Notes: generated from the sequence alone by a model not told the origin. Positions 53,511 to 62,830 are shown, numbered from the stretch's first letter. The stretch: 64,000 nucleotides of DNA from Algoriphagus lacus (GCF_003583985.1 NZ_QXML01000001.1:124001-188000); one strand, 5' to 3'. Made by a program: numbers and translations.

Positions 53511-54314
53511 TCAATTTTTCCTTTCAATTCTTAAAAATGGACTTTTGATCAAATACCAGAAGGTCTGTTTCTGATCTTCGTCAAATTCCTTCAGCCCTAA
53601 TTTAATTTGGTCGGCAGGTTTGTATTTGAATGTTCCAAAAATCCGATCCCATAGAATAAAGATATCTGCAAAGTTGGAGTCAGTATGCTGCTGATCCTGA
53701 TCGTGGTGTAACTTATGCAGATTGGGCGTGGTAATCACAAGGCCTACCGTTCGATCCAGCCATGCAGGAAACCGGAGATTGGAATGCTCAAGTACCAAAA
53801 AAGGCGTAAGGACCAGGAAATAAAAGCCGATGACGACCAAATCCAGGCCAAAAATACCTGCAGCGACGATAGGAGCACTTCCAAACCAAAACAATGTCTC
53901 AATCGGATGAGCTCTAAAATAGGTGGAAGAATCCATGGTCGTATCACTATGGTGTACCCGATGAAATCTCCAGAGGACTGGTGCTATATGAGAAAAGCGA
54001 TGAAACCAATAGGTGGACAAATCCAAGACCATAATTCCCAAAATCAACTTAGTCCAAAGGGGAAGGTCAATCAGGTAAAAAAGCCCTATTTCTTCTTGAT
54101 TAAGCCAATCGATACAGAAAACAGTAACGCTTGCCCAAATCAAATTCCCCAATAAGAAAAGGATCTGGAAGAGGAAACTCTGCAAGAAATGTTGCCCTCG
54201 TTTTGAGAAATGAAATTGGGTGTTTAGGAGTTGCTCCAACGTGAAAAACAACGCAATCAACCCGAATGCGATATAATTTATGTCAATGGAGAGGAGGTAT
54301 TCCAGAGTATTCAT
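53511..54314 (-). CDS. Sterol desaturase / fatty acid hydroxylase family protein
   Basis: A 267-residue integral membrane di-iron protein with four or so helices. The His motifs are HRFSH, HRVHH and a late HKLHHDQ / QQH cluster, as in PF04116. WDRIFGTFKY near the end is typical. Bacterial members hydroxylate or desaturate lipids, sterols or carotenoids. A carotenoid role is conceivable given the crt operon, but nothing here proves it. It converges on the LytTR gene and lies just after the broken cupin. Confidence 0.85.
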   Translation of the reverse strand: MNTLEYLLSIDINYIAFGLIALFFTLEQLLNTQFHFSKRGQHFLQSFLFQILFLLGNLIWASVTVFCIDWLNQEEIGLFYLIDLPLWTKLILGIMVLDLSTYWFHRFSHIAPVLWRFHRVHHSDTTMDSSTYFRAHPIETLFWFGSAPIVAAGIFGLDLVVIGFYFLVLTPFLVLEHSNLRFPAWLDRTVGLVITTPNLHKLHHDQDQQHTDSNFADIFILWDRIFGTFKYKPADQIKLGLKEFDEDQKQTFWYLIKSPFLRIERKN

Positions 54315-54317
54315 TTT

Positions 54318-54746
54318 TCAGGTCAGGATTAAGATGCTTTCGAAGTTTTTTTGGACATACTGGTAGGAGGGAACAGAGAAGTTAGGGTTTTTTTTGAGCT
54401 CCGTACTGATGATATGAATCATTTTGTCTCCGACATTTTCTAAAGAATGTGGGGCTAATGGTTTGGTCCAAAGAGAGATTCCGTTTCGGTCTGTGGCAGG
54501 CAGATTTCGGGAAGTAGCGTAAATATTTCCATCGGCATCATACCTGATGAAGTCTGACCAAGAGATGATGTACAAGGATGCCGGCTATTGATGGGTATGA
54601 ATGGCCGTGATTTCGCCGGGGAAAATGATGGTTTCCAGAACCCGGACAAATTCATTCTCAAGCAATAAAGTATGGTGCTTGGGATCGGCTGCCAATGCGT
54701 CCAGCTTTTCCGGCCATGGCCAATCTTTTGGGGATTTATTTTCCAT
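54318..54746 (-). pseudogene. Cupin-type small protein broken by one in-frame amber codon
   Basis: The frame from ATG 54746 to TGA 54318 would encode 142 residues and is interrupted only by TAG at codon 54 (54585-54587). Both sides read as real protein: before it ENEFVRVLETIIFPGEITAIHTHQ, with the cupin His pair, and after it PASLYIISWSDFIRYDADGN and a C-terminal APHSLENVG with another His. A Trp (TGG) at this place is a plausible ancestral codon and needs a single change. There is no frameshift. A sequencing error or strain-specific null allele is possible. The 5' and 3' parts are both too short to work alone. Confidence 0.75.
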
Positions 54747-54762
54747 TACCAGTTTTCAGTAT

Positions 54763-55068
54763 TTATAAATCCACCGCTCCTACCAACACAGTAACCCCTC
54801 CCGTTGCAAAATTTGCCAGATCGGCCGATGTTGCCGTCCCCTCAGGTGAGCCCATGGCTTTTTGAAGTTCTTCCGGACTGTTAAAATACAGTTCTGCCAG
54901 TCGGTAATAATTAGCATTGCTTCCATCCGGGTTAGGAAAAAACTTGGTGGTTTCGGCCTTGACGATTCCCTTGATGGTGGCAACCAAAGGCATATGTGTG
55001 CTGGAATAATAGGCCTCAAATGCTGCCGGGTCAACGGGGTGACCATAGAGAACGGTTAGTTTGATCAT
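54763..55068 (-). CDS. EthD-domain protein
   Basis: A 101-residue protein of the EthD dimeric alpha-beta barrel family. LTVLYGHPVDPAAFEAYYSSTHMPL is a typical first unit, with the conserved His of HMPL. EthD proteins help cytochrome P450 systems or bind small molecules; several are annotated as reductases without proof. It precedes the broken cupin by 16 bases, so it is co-transcribed with it. Confidence 0.82.
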   Translation of the reverse strand: MIKLTVLYGHPVDPAAFEAYYSSTHMPLVATIKGIVKAETTKFFPNPDGSNANYYRLAELYFNSPEELQKAMGSPEGTATSADLANFATGGVTVLVGAVDL

Positions 55069-55156
55069 AAGATTTTGGGGTTAGTTTTTATTCTTTCCAA
55101 TTTTTAAAGCCTTTAAGGGCTTCAATATTTTTCTGAAAATCTATTCCCTACTACAA

Positions 55157-55918
55157 TTAAATTGTAAGTGTAAATCCTCCATCTGGCGTAATGGTAGTCC
55201 CGGTGATATAGCTTGCTTCTTCAGAGCAAAGAAAAGCAATGGTTTTGGCTATTTCCTCCGCACGACCTGCACGCCTGAGGTGTACATTTGGAATTGCATA
55301 TTGGTCATAAACCGCATCTCCGACAATACCTCTCAGTCTCCGGTGCATGGGAGTATCTATAATACCAGGACAAACCAAGTTGACTCGGATACCATTTGGT
55401 GCCAATTCCGCTGAAACACTGCTTGTCAATCCGATAAGAGCATGTTTTGAACTTACATATGCTGAACCAGTAGGGAACCCGAGAAAGGAATTGACAGACC
55501 CAATATTGACTATCGCCCCGCCTTGCTTTGCAGCGAGCATTGCCTTTGCCTGATATTTCAGGCAGAGAAAAACCCCCTTTAAATTGATGTCCAGAACACG
55601 ATCCCATTCTTCTTCCGATAAATCCACAATTGGTGAAAATTCTCCTTCAATCCCCGCATTGTTTACTGCAAAATCCAATTTCCCAAACTCCTGAAGGGTA
55701 TGGTCGACCATTTTCTCCACATCTCCGGACTTTGACATATCTGCCACTACGGCACTTGCCTTGCCTCCACGACTCCTGATTTCATTTACTAATTCATCAA
55801 GTTCATCGCCCCGCCTTGCAGCGACCACCACACTGGCACCTTTTGCAGAAAATAATTCGGCAGTTGCTCTTCCTATTCCGCTGCTTGCCCCTGTGATTAA
55901 TGCTACTTTATCTTTCAT
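55157..55918 (-). CDS. Short-chain dehydrogenase/reductase
   Basis: A 253-residue classical SDR. The NAD(P) motif is TGASSGIG (residues 10-17) and NNAG follows at about 87-90. The catalytic Ser is in GSVNS and the Tyr-Lys pair in YVSSKHA. It ends with ITPDGGFTL. The basic residues after the third strand (AARRG) suggest NADPH. Substrate unknown. It lies upstream of EthD in the same minus-strand run, with an 88-base gap. Confidence 0.9.
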   Translation of the reverse strand: MKDKVALITGASSGIGRATAELFSAKGASVVVAARRGDELDELVNEIRSRGGKASAVVADMSKSGDVEKMVDHTLQEFGKLDFAVNNAGIEGEFSPIVDLSEEEWDRVLDINLKGVFLCLKYQAKAMLAAKQGGAIVNIGSVNSFLGFPTGSAYVSSKHALIGLTSSVSAELAPNGIRVNLVCPGIIDTPMHRRLRGIVGDAVYDQYAIPNVHLRRAGRAEEIAKTIAFLCSEEASYITGTTITPDGGFTLTI

Positions 55919-56013
55919 TGCTTGTTAATTTTTTGTCCTGATAATTTGATTGATTCTCCCGCAATTGGAAGATTATGGGTATGGTCACTGATTATGGGAT
56001 TTAATTAAAGTGA

Positions 56014-57015
56014 TTACTTTTTGAACATCAATTCTCCCGGGTCATTCTCTATAGGTTCAAGACTGTGGAGGTAGAGATAAAGTGCTTCTAAGTCCTGATC
56101 TGACATTCTTGAAAAGGGACCCCAATGCATTGGAGAAATCTTTATTTGTCTTCCCTTTCGGAACCTCTCTTTCCATTCCTCCACATTCTTGAATTTGGAA
56201 AGTGCACTGTTTGGGTGAGGGGTGATGTTTGGCGAGCGCATCCACAGTTCGGGATCTTCACCCACTGCGAGGTGCATTTCCGGCCAAGGCTCAAACTCCA
56301 TACCTCCTGCGAATTCCGGCCCAATCGCCTCAAAAGTTGTCAAATCTCTATTGGTATGGCAGCCTACACAATTTGCTACATACCTTGCGATATATTCTCC
56401 TCTTACAATACTGGCTTCCATAGGAGGAGCAAGGGGTGGAGGATTTGGGGTTTCAATAGGCTTAAATGCTGAGGAAAAAACCCGAACAGCTTTGCCCATA
56501 AAAGTCCATTGGTTATCCGGAATCTCGTTTTGAATAGGCTCCATACTTCTCAGATAGGAAACAACTGCGATTAGGTCTTCATCTGCCATATCCCAAAAGG
56601 GCATGAGCAACCCAATGCTTGCTGTGCCATCCGGTTTTACAGCATGGCGCATCATCCTAAACAATTGCCCGTCAGAATATCTGCCGATGCCAGTGCTCGG
56701 GTCAGGAGTCAAATTTCTGGTAAACAAACTGCCCAATGGCCCCATGGCAAACTCAACCCCTCCTCTGAGCGGAATTTCCTTCCCATTGTCAGCGGCAATA
56801 TATTCTTCCATACTGGCTACGTGACAGTTGGAACAATGAGCTGGTCCATACACCAGGTATTTTCCTCTGGCCAGGACGGTGGAGTCTGTACTTACCTGAA
56901 GATCGGGATAAGGAATGTCGTAGACTTTGTTCCAGTTCAGTTGGACATAAACTACAAACCCTCCAATGACTACCACTAGAAGAGCCAGGATTCCGAGGAT
57001 GATTTTCTTCGCCAT
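56014..57015 (-). CDS. Membrane-anchored diheme cytochrome c
   Basis: A 333-residue protein with an N-terminal membrane anchor (IILGILALLVVVIGGFVVYV) and two c-type haem sites, CSNCH (about residues 61-65) and CVGCH. Met ligands are likely in RMMRH or LLMPFWDM and in KISPMHWGPF. The two-domain layout resembles the cytochrome subunits of membrane alcohol and aldehyde dehydrogenases. It could accept electrons from the PQQ or GMC dehydrogenases in the region, but it is not adjacent to them. Confidence 0.88.
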   Translation of the reverse strand: MAKKIILGILALLVVVIGGFVVYVQLNWNKVYDIPYPDLQVSTDSTVLARGKYLVYGPAHCSNCHVASMEEYIAADNGKEIPLRGGVEFAMGPLGSLFTRNLTPDPSTGIGRYSDGQLFRMMRHAVKPDGTASIGLLMPFWDMADEDLIAVVSYLRSMEPIQNEIPDNQWTFMGKAVRVFSSAFKPIETPNPPPLAPPMEASIVRGEYIARYVANCVGCHTNRDLTTFEAIGPEFAGGMEFEPWPEMHLAVGEDPELWMRSPNITPHPNSALSKFKNVEEWKERFRKGRQIKISPMHWGPFSRMSDQDLEALYLYLHSLEPIENDPGELMFKK

Positions 57016-57041
57016 GGGTTGAATGTTTAGGTGTATGAATA

Positions 57042-57674
57042 TTATTTTTTATTCCATTGCAGGATGATCTCGGTAAAAAACAGCGGGATAACCCAGGAAA
57101 TCCAGATCAATGTCGGGCCTACTTCTGAAAATTTTCCGAATTCATGGATCCAATCCATTCCATTTAACCACCGGAAAATCACAAAAGCAAACGTGACCAC
57201 ATAGCTTCGGATCATCCATTCTTTGTGAAGATTGACGCGCCTCAGCAGGATAAACCGTAAAGCCATTCCCGAAGTAAAAAACCAGGCCGTCGCAAGCATC
57301 AATAAGGCAAGTGCCCAAGTCGAATGAACGGCAATCCCGGTAGTCAAAGCGAGCGTAACCGAACTTATGGTTCCGATTAAAATTCCGGTAAGATAAAGCC
57401 TGCCCATCCATCGATGAACCTTCAGGTACCTATTGCGGAATCCAGCCCAAAACTGAAAAGGACCCAAAACCAGCGCAATCAATCCTCCGGAAATATGACC
57501 GATCAATGGCCACTTCATCCGCCAGAATCTACCAAAAACTTCCTCTTCCAATCCGAAGTAGGGCAAGGCATCATTCAGGACAAATCTTCCTGCAAAAGCA
57601 ACCACAAAAATCCAGAATGCTAAGGTAAGCCAGGATTTGGTGTTGGATGGGGCAAGGGTTAGGTTTTGATTCAT
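57042..57674 (-). CDS. DUF2306-like polytopic membrane protein
   Basis: A 210-residue protein with about six membrane helices. WPLIGHISGGLIALVLGPFQFW and KVHRWMGRLYLTGILIGTISS match the DUF2306 pattern, which has conserved His that could bind haem. Function is unknown. It lies 26 bases upstream of the diheme cytochrome gene and is probably in the same transcript. Confidence 0.75.
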   Translation of the reverse strand: MNQNLTLAPSNTKSWLTLAFWIFVVAFAGRFVLNDALPYFGLEEEVFGRFWRMKWPLIGHISGGLIALVLGPFQFWAGFRNRYLKVHRWMGRLYLTGILIGTISSVTLALTTGIAVHSTWALALLMLATAWFFTSGMALRFILLRRVNLHKEWMIRSYVVTFAFVIFRWLNGMDWIHEFGKFSEVGPTLIWISWVIPLFFTEIILQWNKK

Positions 57675-57723
57675 CTGTTCATAATTTGTTTTTCATTGGT
57701 CAGATGTCCTGTCCCAAACCTGT

Positions 57724-57736
57724 CTGCCTCAGGCAG
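57724..57736. repeat. Short REP-like palindrome
   Basis: CTGCCT-C-AGGCAG, a perfect 6-bp dyad around one base, in the 171-base gap between the DUF2306-like gene and the epimerase gene. Short GC-rich palindromes of this type are often dispersed in intergenic DNA. No second intergenic copy was noticed in the window. Confidence 0.3.
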
Positions 57737-57845
57737 GCTTGTTTCGGGAGAATTCCCTGAATAATCATCCCCTGGGTAAGAAGTATTTCACATGGGCGTT
57801 TCATAGGGAAAAAGGAGCTTTATTATCTTTTAGGTCAAGAAGTTT

Positions 57846-58784
57846 TTATTCTGAATATTCCTTTAATGAATCTTTTGCGGGCTTAAAGCTGATACCCAGT
57901 TCCCTTTTCGCCAATGAATTGGTGTAGACTATTTTTCCATCACTGTTTGCCTCCTGACCGTTTAGCATGCTGTGAATAGCAGAAACAGGAAAGGTCTCAC
58001 TGCTCAGCAAGTAATCTTTTCCATGGAGGCGGTTAGTAGTAGCAGCCTGAAATATGGCTTCGGCAACATCCTCGACATCGACCAGGGCAAATTCAATGTC
58101 ATGGTCGTAGAACATCTGGAAGAATGCATCCGGAGCAATCTTGTTTTTGAAGAGAAATTGGATACCTGTAGAAGTGGAATCTTCTCTTCCGGAAAGGGAT
58201 TTGCCGACTACCATTACAGGAGAGACCGTGGTGATTTCAAATTTCAAATCCGGATGATTTTCAACGAATTTTTCCACTGCCCGCTGTGCAAGAAATTTTG
58301 CCTGTGCATAGGGGTGACTTTCTTCTCCATAAAAGGGAGTATCGCTCTCGCTGAAAGTTTCGCCAGATGCTTTGTTTCCTGCAGGAAGTGGAAAGTTGGT
58401 GTTCCTCGCTGCCACGGAGGCAATAAAAACCACCTTTTCAATTCCTGTTGCGTTTTGGATCATGGAAAGAAATGTTTCAGTTCCTCTGACTGTAGGATCA
58501 AAGAGTTCGCTCTGAGGGTCCTTGACTGCCAATTGAAAAGGAGTGCCCCCATGAATGACAATCGAGCAACCCTTCAAAAATTCCTGAAGCTCATCCTGAT
58601 TTCTTACATCCAGCTGTACGATCTCAAGGTTTAACGAATTGGGAAGTTTTTTCAGGTGTTGATATTTGCTTTCATTGGAAAGGTCAGTGGTCGATACGCG
58701 CACCTTGAATCCTTCTTCTAAAAATATTCTTGTTACATGGCTTCCAATAAATCCTGCCCCGCCAATGATTCCTACTTTTTTCAT
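57846..58784 (-). CDS. NAD-dependent epimerase/dehydratase family protein
   Basis: A 312-residue extended SDR. The NAD(P) motif is GGAGFIGS (residues 8-15), and the active Tyr-x-x-x-Lys is in PYAQAKFLAQ. It resembles dihydroflavonol-4-reductase and NmrA-like members more than sugar epimerases. The product is unknown. It sits in the run of small redox genes and is 62 bases downstream of the RidA stop... the RidA gene being the next minus-strand gene upstream, at 58837-59238. Confidence 0.85.
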   Translation of the reverse strand: MKKVGIIGGAGFIGSHVTRIFLEEGFKVRVSTTDLSNESKYQHLKKLPNSLNLEIVQLDVRNQDELQEFLKGCSIVIHGGTPFQLAVKDPQSELFDPTVRGTETFLSMIQNATGIEKVVFIASVAARNTNFPLPAGNKASGETFSESDTPFYGEESHPYAQAKFLAQRAVEKFVENHPDLKFEITTVSPVMVVGKSLSGREDSTSTGIQFLFKNKIAPDAFFQMFYDHDIEFALVDVEDVAEAIFQAATTNRLHGKDYLLSSETFPVSAIHSMLNGQEANSDGKIVYTNSLAKRELGISFKPAKDSLKEYSE

Positions 58785-58836
58785 TTTATATGATTTAACT
58801 ATTCAGTTTTTAATTTTTTGAATTGCATTTTTTTCC

Positions 58837-59238
58837 TTAATCCTGCATTACATGCACTTCCAGCTCGATCTCCAGTAAAAACTCGGGCAAGGCCAAGCCT
58901 TTGACTTCCAACCAAGATCCAGTTGGAAACTGCTTGGTATAGATGGAATTTCTATAGCCTGCATGTTCTAAAAAAGCCGGCATATCTGTGGTAAACACAT
59001 TTTCTACCACCACATCGTCAATGGTGCAGCCATAATGCTTCAGCACTTTATCCAGATCAGAATAGCAGTTCTTCATCTGCTGAAGAAAATCACCCACTGC
59101 AGTGGGTCCGCCTTCATCATCCATGCTGACTGCCCCGGATACTTTGATACTGTTTCCAATCTTGACTGCATGGGAATACCCGTAGGCCTTTTCAACCTCA
59201 GGTCTGAGGCAGAAGTATTCGGGCTTTTCTGATTTCAT
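58837..59238 (-). CDS. RidA family protein
   Basis: A 133-residue protein of the RidA/YjgF/UK114 fold, which in well-studied members hydrolyses reactive enamine/imine intermediates. VSGAVSMDDEGGPTAVGDFLQQM and VVVENVFTTDMPAF are family-like. The C-terminal region keeps a P-EFLLEIELEV strand. The usual catalytic Arg of RidA is not clear, so it may be one of the non-deaminase branches. The start MKSEKPEY (ATG 59238) is preferred over a TTG 24 bases upstream. Confidence 0.82.
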   Translation of the reverse strand: MKSEKPEYFCLRPEVEKAYGYSHAVKIGNSIKVSGAVSMDDEGGPTAVGDFLQQMKNCYSDLDKVLKHYGCTIDDVVVENVFTTDMPAFLEHAGYRNSIYTKQFPTGSWLEVKGLALPEFLLEIELEVHVMQD

Positions 59239-59341
59239 GTTTCTAAGTTTTATAGTTTCCAAAAAAATAAATTGGAGACTGAGGAGACATTGTACAAAGG
59301 CTCCTCAGTTCCAGAATGAAGAGGGAAATGAGGGGAGGAAC

Positions 59342-59866
59342 TTACTTTTCCTTAGAGTCACTATTGCTGATATCTCTTACGCAGAGGTATTTTCCGTCAC
59401 GCTTTTCCCAGATTGCCATATACTTACCGGAGGAAATTACTTTGCCGGAAGCATCCACTCGAGTGGTTTTACCCACTTCAGTGACGGTGTTTTCATCACC
59501 AAAAACATCTAAAACCTCATAAGAAACAGTAGATCCTGCAGGTTTGGATGCCATGCCCGCCTCAAGTTCCTTTTGAATGGCAGCTTTACCCACAGCCATT
59601 GGAGCCCCGCTTCCCATACTCACAGCATCGTCAGTATAGAAAGCAAGCAAGGCCGCGACATCGCCGGCATTATCAGCAGCACCCCAGGCAGTTTCCAGAG
59701 CCTGGATTTCAGCTTTGATTGCAGACATGTCCGGAGAAGCGGCTACCGGTGGCGCCATTTCTTCCGGAGCGGCCGCCTCTTCGGGAGCGGGGGAGCTGCA
59801 GGCAACACTAAAAAGAGAAAAAGCGATACAGGCGATCGCTATACGGAAATAGGTTGGATTGTTCAT
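59342..59866 (-). CDS. SgcJ/DUF4440-like NTF2-fold lipoprotein
   Basis: A 174-residue lipoprotein with lipobox FSVAC (Cys23), an Ala/Pro/Glu-rich linker (25-48) and an NTF2-fold domain (about 52-170: IKAEIQALETAWGAADNAGDVAALLAFYTDDAVSM). This is the SgcJ/EcaC/DUF4440 pattern. It is the third NTF2-type lipoprotein in the window and the first gene of the minus-strand run that ends with the sterol desaturase. Confidence 0.8.
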   Translation of the reverse strand: MNNPTYFRIAIACIAFSLFSVACSSPAPEEAAAPEEMAPPVAASPDMSAIKAEIQALETAWGAADNAGDVAALLAFYTDDAVSMGSGAPMAVGKAAIQKELEAGMASKPAGSTVSYEVLDVFGDENTVTEVGKTTRVDASGKVISSGKYMAIWEKRDGKYLCVRDISNSDSKEK

Positions 59867-59985
59867 TTTTTTGGTTGTTTAGTGCTTACTCTAATCGGTT
59901 TTCGGCTTACCCGTTTTTTTTTATTTGATCGATATAATTTCCATCTCTCAACCATCCTGAATTCTTATCGGTAAATGGTTGAAAC

Positions 59986-61296
59986 TCACACATGCAATTC
60001 CTTTCTGATTGGATATACTTTCCGATAGCTCAGGTTCCTCCAGAGCCACTCCATTGGGCCATATTGGAAATAGGTGAGCCAGATCGGACTGAGGATCAAT
60101 TGGAAAATCCAGATGGAGAAGACTACAAAAAGGAGTTCGTAGCGCTCCAGTTTATTGAAAAGGCCAAATCCTACCCCCGTAAAGACGATCATGCAAATGA
60201 CAGAGTGCATTAGATAATTGGTGAGAGCCATTTTCCCGACCGAGGCAAGTCCTGATTTCAGCCAATTCAAAAAATTGGATTTACAGAAAATCATAATCAT
60301 GCCGACATGGCCCATGGCTATAAATAGGCGACCCCAATAGTATGTGACTTCAGACCTTTGGAAGGATAGAAAGGAGAAGTTATCATCCAAGATTATTTTC
60401 AGTTCATAGTAGTTGATAGCTAAACCAACTGCGTAGCCTATCAGAACCATCAGCCCATAGAATTTGAAGGATTTTTCTGCCGAAAGCACATTCCAACGAA
60501 ACAAGGCAATGCCGATCAGCATCATGCTCAAGACATCCCAGAGGTCTTGTCGGTAGGGCCAAACCGTATCAAATTCAAAATTGGTTGGGGCTAGGTGAGC
60601 TACTACTCCGAAGTATCCCTGATTCATTTTTGCGGTGTACTCAACAGCGGCTTCTTCGGATCTTTTTGATAGTCTATTCTCCCATTCGGATTTGGCTTCC
60701 TTCAGTTCTTTGGTTAATTCCTTGCCTTCTGCCTTGTAGGTTTCAGCCACGGCTACATTCTCAACGAGTTTCTCGGCCCCTTTATAATCGAAATAATTCC
60801 AGGTGGTGCCGATACAGAATAGGATGACGGCTGTCAGGATTAATTTTTTGGGATTCATTTGTCTGAAGGAATAAATCAAAAATCCCATCAGGGCATACTG
60901 GTAAAGAATCTCCCCAACCCAGAGTAATAGGTATCCGTGGATCAAGCCAAAAACCAATAACCAGGTGATTCGCCTGAAATAGATGTCAGCAGCATTTACA
61001 CCGGCTCCTTTTTTCACCAACCGGTCCAGAAAAATGAACATTCCCACACCAAAAAGCAGTGAAAAAAGCGCCCGCATCGTCCCTTCAAAAAACAGGTTAG
61101 TAGTCATCCAAGTGGCTAAATTCAATCCTGTAAAGCCCCCGGATATTGTGGGGTCTGAATAAGACCGAAACAAACCATAGCCATTAATATTCATGAGCAG
61201 AATTCCGAATAAAACAATCCCGCGCATGACATCGAGGGATTGGATTCGCTCGGAAATTTCAACTGGAGCTAGTTGAGGAGATGAAATCTGCGTCAT
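59986..61296 (-). CDS. DUF418 family membrane protein, copy 1
   Basis: A 436-residue polytopic protein of the DUF418/YeiB family. The N-terminal block SERIQSLDVMRGIVLFGILLMNING, the middle ALFSLLFGVGMFIFLDRL and the C-terminal DUF418 region (GRLFIAMGHVGMIMIF, LTNYLMHSVICM, GPMEWLWRNLSY) are all present, with about eight to ten helices. The family is related to membrane acyltransferases; its function is not established. It is the most divergent of three tandem copies. Confidence 0.9.
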   Translation of the reverse strand: MTQISSPQLAPVEISERIQSLDVMRGIVLFGILLMNINGYGLFRSYSDPTISGGFTGLNLATWMTTNLFFEGTMRALFSLLFGVGMFIFLDRLVKKGAGVNAADIYFRRITWLLVFGLIHGYLLLWVGEILYQYALMGFLIYSFRQMNPKKLILTAVILFCIGTTWNYFDYKGAEKLVENVAVAETYKAEGKELTKELKEAKSEWENRLSKRSEEAAVEYTAKMNQGYFGVVAHLAPTNFEFDTVWPYRQDLWDVLSMMLIGIALFRWNVLSAEKSFKFYGLMVLIGYAVGLAINYYELKIILDDNFSFLSFQRSEVTYYWGRLFIAMGHVGMIMIFCKSNFLNWLKSGLASVGKMALTNYLMHSVICMIVFTGVGFGLFNKLERYELLFVVFSIWIFQLILSPIWLTYFQYGPMEWLWRNLSYRKVYPIRKELHV

Positions 61297-61315
61297 AGTT
61301 TCGGCTAGTATTTAT
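61289..61315 (-). repeat. Leader repeat at the start of DUF418 copy 1
   Basis: This 27-bp stretch around the start codon (ATG plus the next 5 bases, and 19 bases upstream) is identical to 62726-62752 at the start of copy 2. A CCCTTTTCC motif precedes both, two bases further upstream. Shared leaders imply the duplicated unit included the translation start region. Confidence 0.7.
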
Positions 61316-61398
61316 TTGGAAAAGGGATGTTATTTTATTTTAAGGAGAGAAAGCCGGATCTGGTTAGTAAGGAAGGATGCCCGGAAACACTTTTCCTC

Positions 61399-62733
61399 CT
61401 ATTCTTTTTGAAGAGCGACAAGAGTGACGGGAAATTCCTTTCTGATGGGATGCACCTTTTGATAGCTGAGGTTTCTCCAAAGCCATTCCATCGGGCCATA
61501 ATCAAAATAGCGGAGCCAGATCGGACTGAGGATCAACTGGAAAATCCAGATCGAAAAGACCACATACAGCAATTCATAGCGTTGGAGCTTTCCGAATAAT
61601 CCAAACCCAACTCCGGTAAAGACTACCATGCAGATCAGGGAGTGCATGATGTAATTGGTCAGAGCCATTTTCCCAACTGCAGAAAGGCTGGATTTTAACC
61701 AAATCAAAATGTTGGATTTACAGAAAATCATGATCAATCCAATATGGCCCATCGACACGAAAAATCTACCCCAGTAATAGGTAATGTTGGACTCACTGAA
61801 GGATAGCGGGGAGAATTTAGCATCCAAAATCAGCTGCATTTCATAATAGTTGATCGCAATGCCAATCGGATAGCCAATGCCTACGAAAATCCAATAAATT
61901 GAGAAAGGCTTTTCTCCTGAAAGTAATCCCCATTTGAATAGTGCTATCCCGATCAACATCATACTCAAGACATCCCAAATGTCTTCTCGATAGGGTGCTT
62001 TTGTATTGAAATCAAAATTGATTGGCGCAAGGTGTTTGACTACTGAAAAATACCCCTTTTGCATTTCCTCGGTATACCCAGCCATCATTTCAGGGGAGGT
62101 TTCGGCCAATCTTTTTTCCCAAGAATCTTTAGCTTCCTTCAATTCTTTCGAAGGTTCTTGACCTGCTGCAATTGCAACTTCAGCTTCCTGCACTTTGGTA
62201 TACCATTCGAGATCTTTTTGGTAGTCGAAGTAATACCATGCGGTTCCAATACTTAAAAGTAGAAGACCTGTCAGCATCAATTTTTTTGGGACCATTCGCC
62301 TGAAAGAATAAACCAAAAATCCCATCAGAGCATAATCGTAAAGAATCTCACCCACCCACAGCAATAAGTACCCATGAATTAATCCGAAAACCAACAGCCA
62401 AGTAATCCGTCGGAAATAGATGTCGGCGGCATTGATTCCTGCTCCTTTTTTCATCAATCGATCCAGAAAAATAAACATGCCCACACCAAAAAGCAGGGAG
62501 AACAATGCCCGCATCGTTCCCTCAAAAAACAGGTTGGAAACCATCCAGGTGTAAAGGTTCAATCCCGTATCACCTCCCAAGACAGAAGGGTTATTATAAC
62601 CGAAAGCAAGTCCAAATCCGTTAATGTTCATGATCAAAATGCCGAAAAGGACGATGCCCCGCATCACATCCAAAGATTGGATTCGCTCGGATTCCTGAAG
62701 AGGCGTGAACTGTGGAGAAGAAATTTGCGTCAT
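61399..62733 (-). CDS. DUF418 family membrane protein, copy 2
   Basis: A 444-residue paralogue of the gene at 59986, with the same N-terminal MTQISSPQ start and full-length DUF418 layout. Its middle soluble segment (about 170-240) has diverged strongly, while the last 105 residues are almost identical to copy 3. It is separated from copy 1 by 102 bases, and both begin with the same leader. Function unknown; tandem paralogues suggest dosage or substrate diversification. Confidence 0.9.
   Translation of the reverse strand: MTQISSPQFTPLQESERIQSLDVMRGIVLFGILIMNINGFGLAFGYNNPSVLGGDTGLNLYTWMVSNLFFEGTMRALFSLLFGVGMFIFLDRLMKKGAGINAADIYFRRITWLLVFGLIHGYLLLWVGEILYDYALMGFLVYSFRRMVPKKLMLTGLLLLSIGTAWYYFDYQKDLEWYTKVQEAEVAIAAGQEPSKELKEAKDSWEKRLAETSPEMMAGYTEEMQKGYFSVVKHLAPINFDFNTKAPYREDIWDVLSMMLIGIALFKWGLLSGEKPFSIYWIFVGIGYPIGIAINYYEMQLILDAKFSPLSFSESNITYYWGRFFVSMGHIGLIMIFCKSNILIWLKSSLSAVGKMALTNYIMHSLICMVVFTGVGFGLFGKLQRYELLYVVFSIWIFQLILSPIWLRYFDYGPMEWLWRNLSYQKVHPIRKEFPVTLVALQKE
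61538..61671. repeat. 134-bp repeat, copy A (in DUF418 copy 2)
   Basis: Perfectly identical to 62970-63103. It is the core of a longer stretch of about 350 bp (61399-61750) with only scattered mismatches to copy 3, against much lower identity over the rest of the genes. It encodes the C-terminal LTNYIMHSLICM to LSPIW part of the protein. Confidence 0.85.
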
Positions 62734-62752
62734 AGTTTCGGCTAGTATTTAT
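62726..62752 (-). repeat. Leader repeat at the start of DUF418 copy 2
   Basis: Second copy of the 27-bp leader found at 61289-61315, in the same position relative to the start codon. Confidence 0.7.
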
Positions 62753-62830
62753 CAGGAAAAGGGGTGGTTTTCTTTTAAAAAAGAATATGCCGGATTTGGA
62801 TAGTAAGGATCCCCGGAAACATCTCTTATC

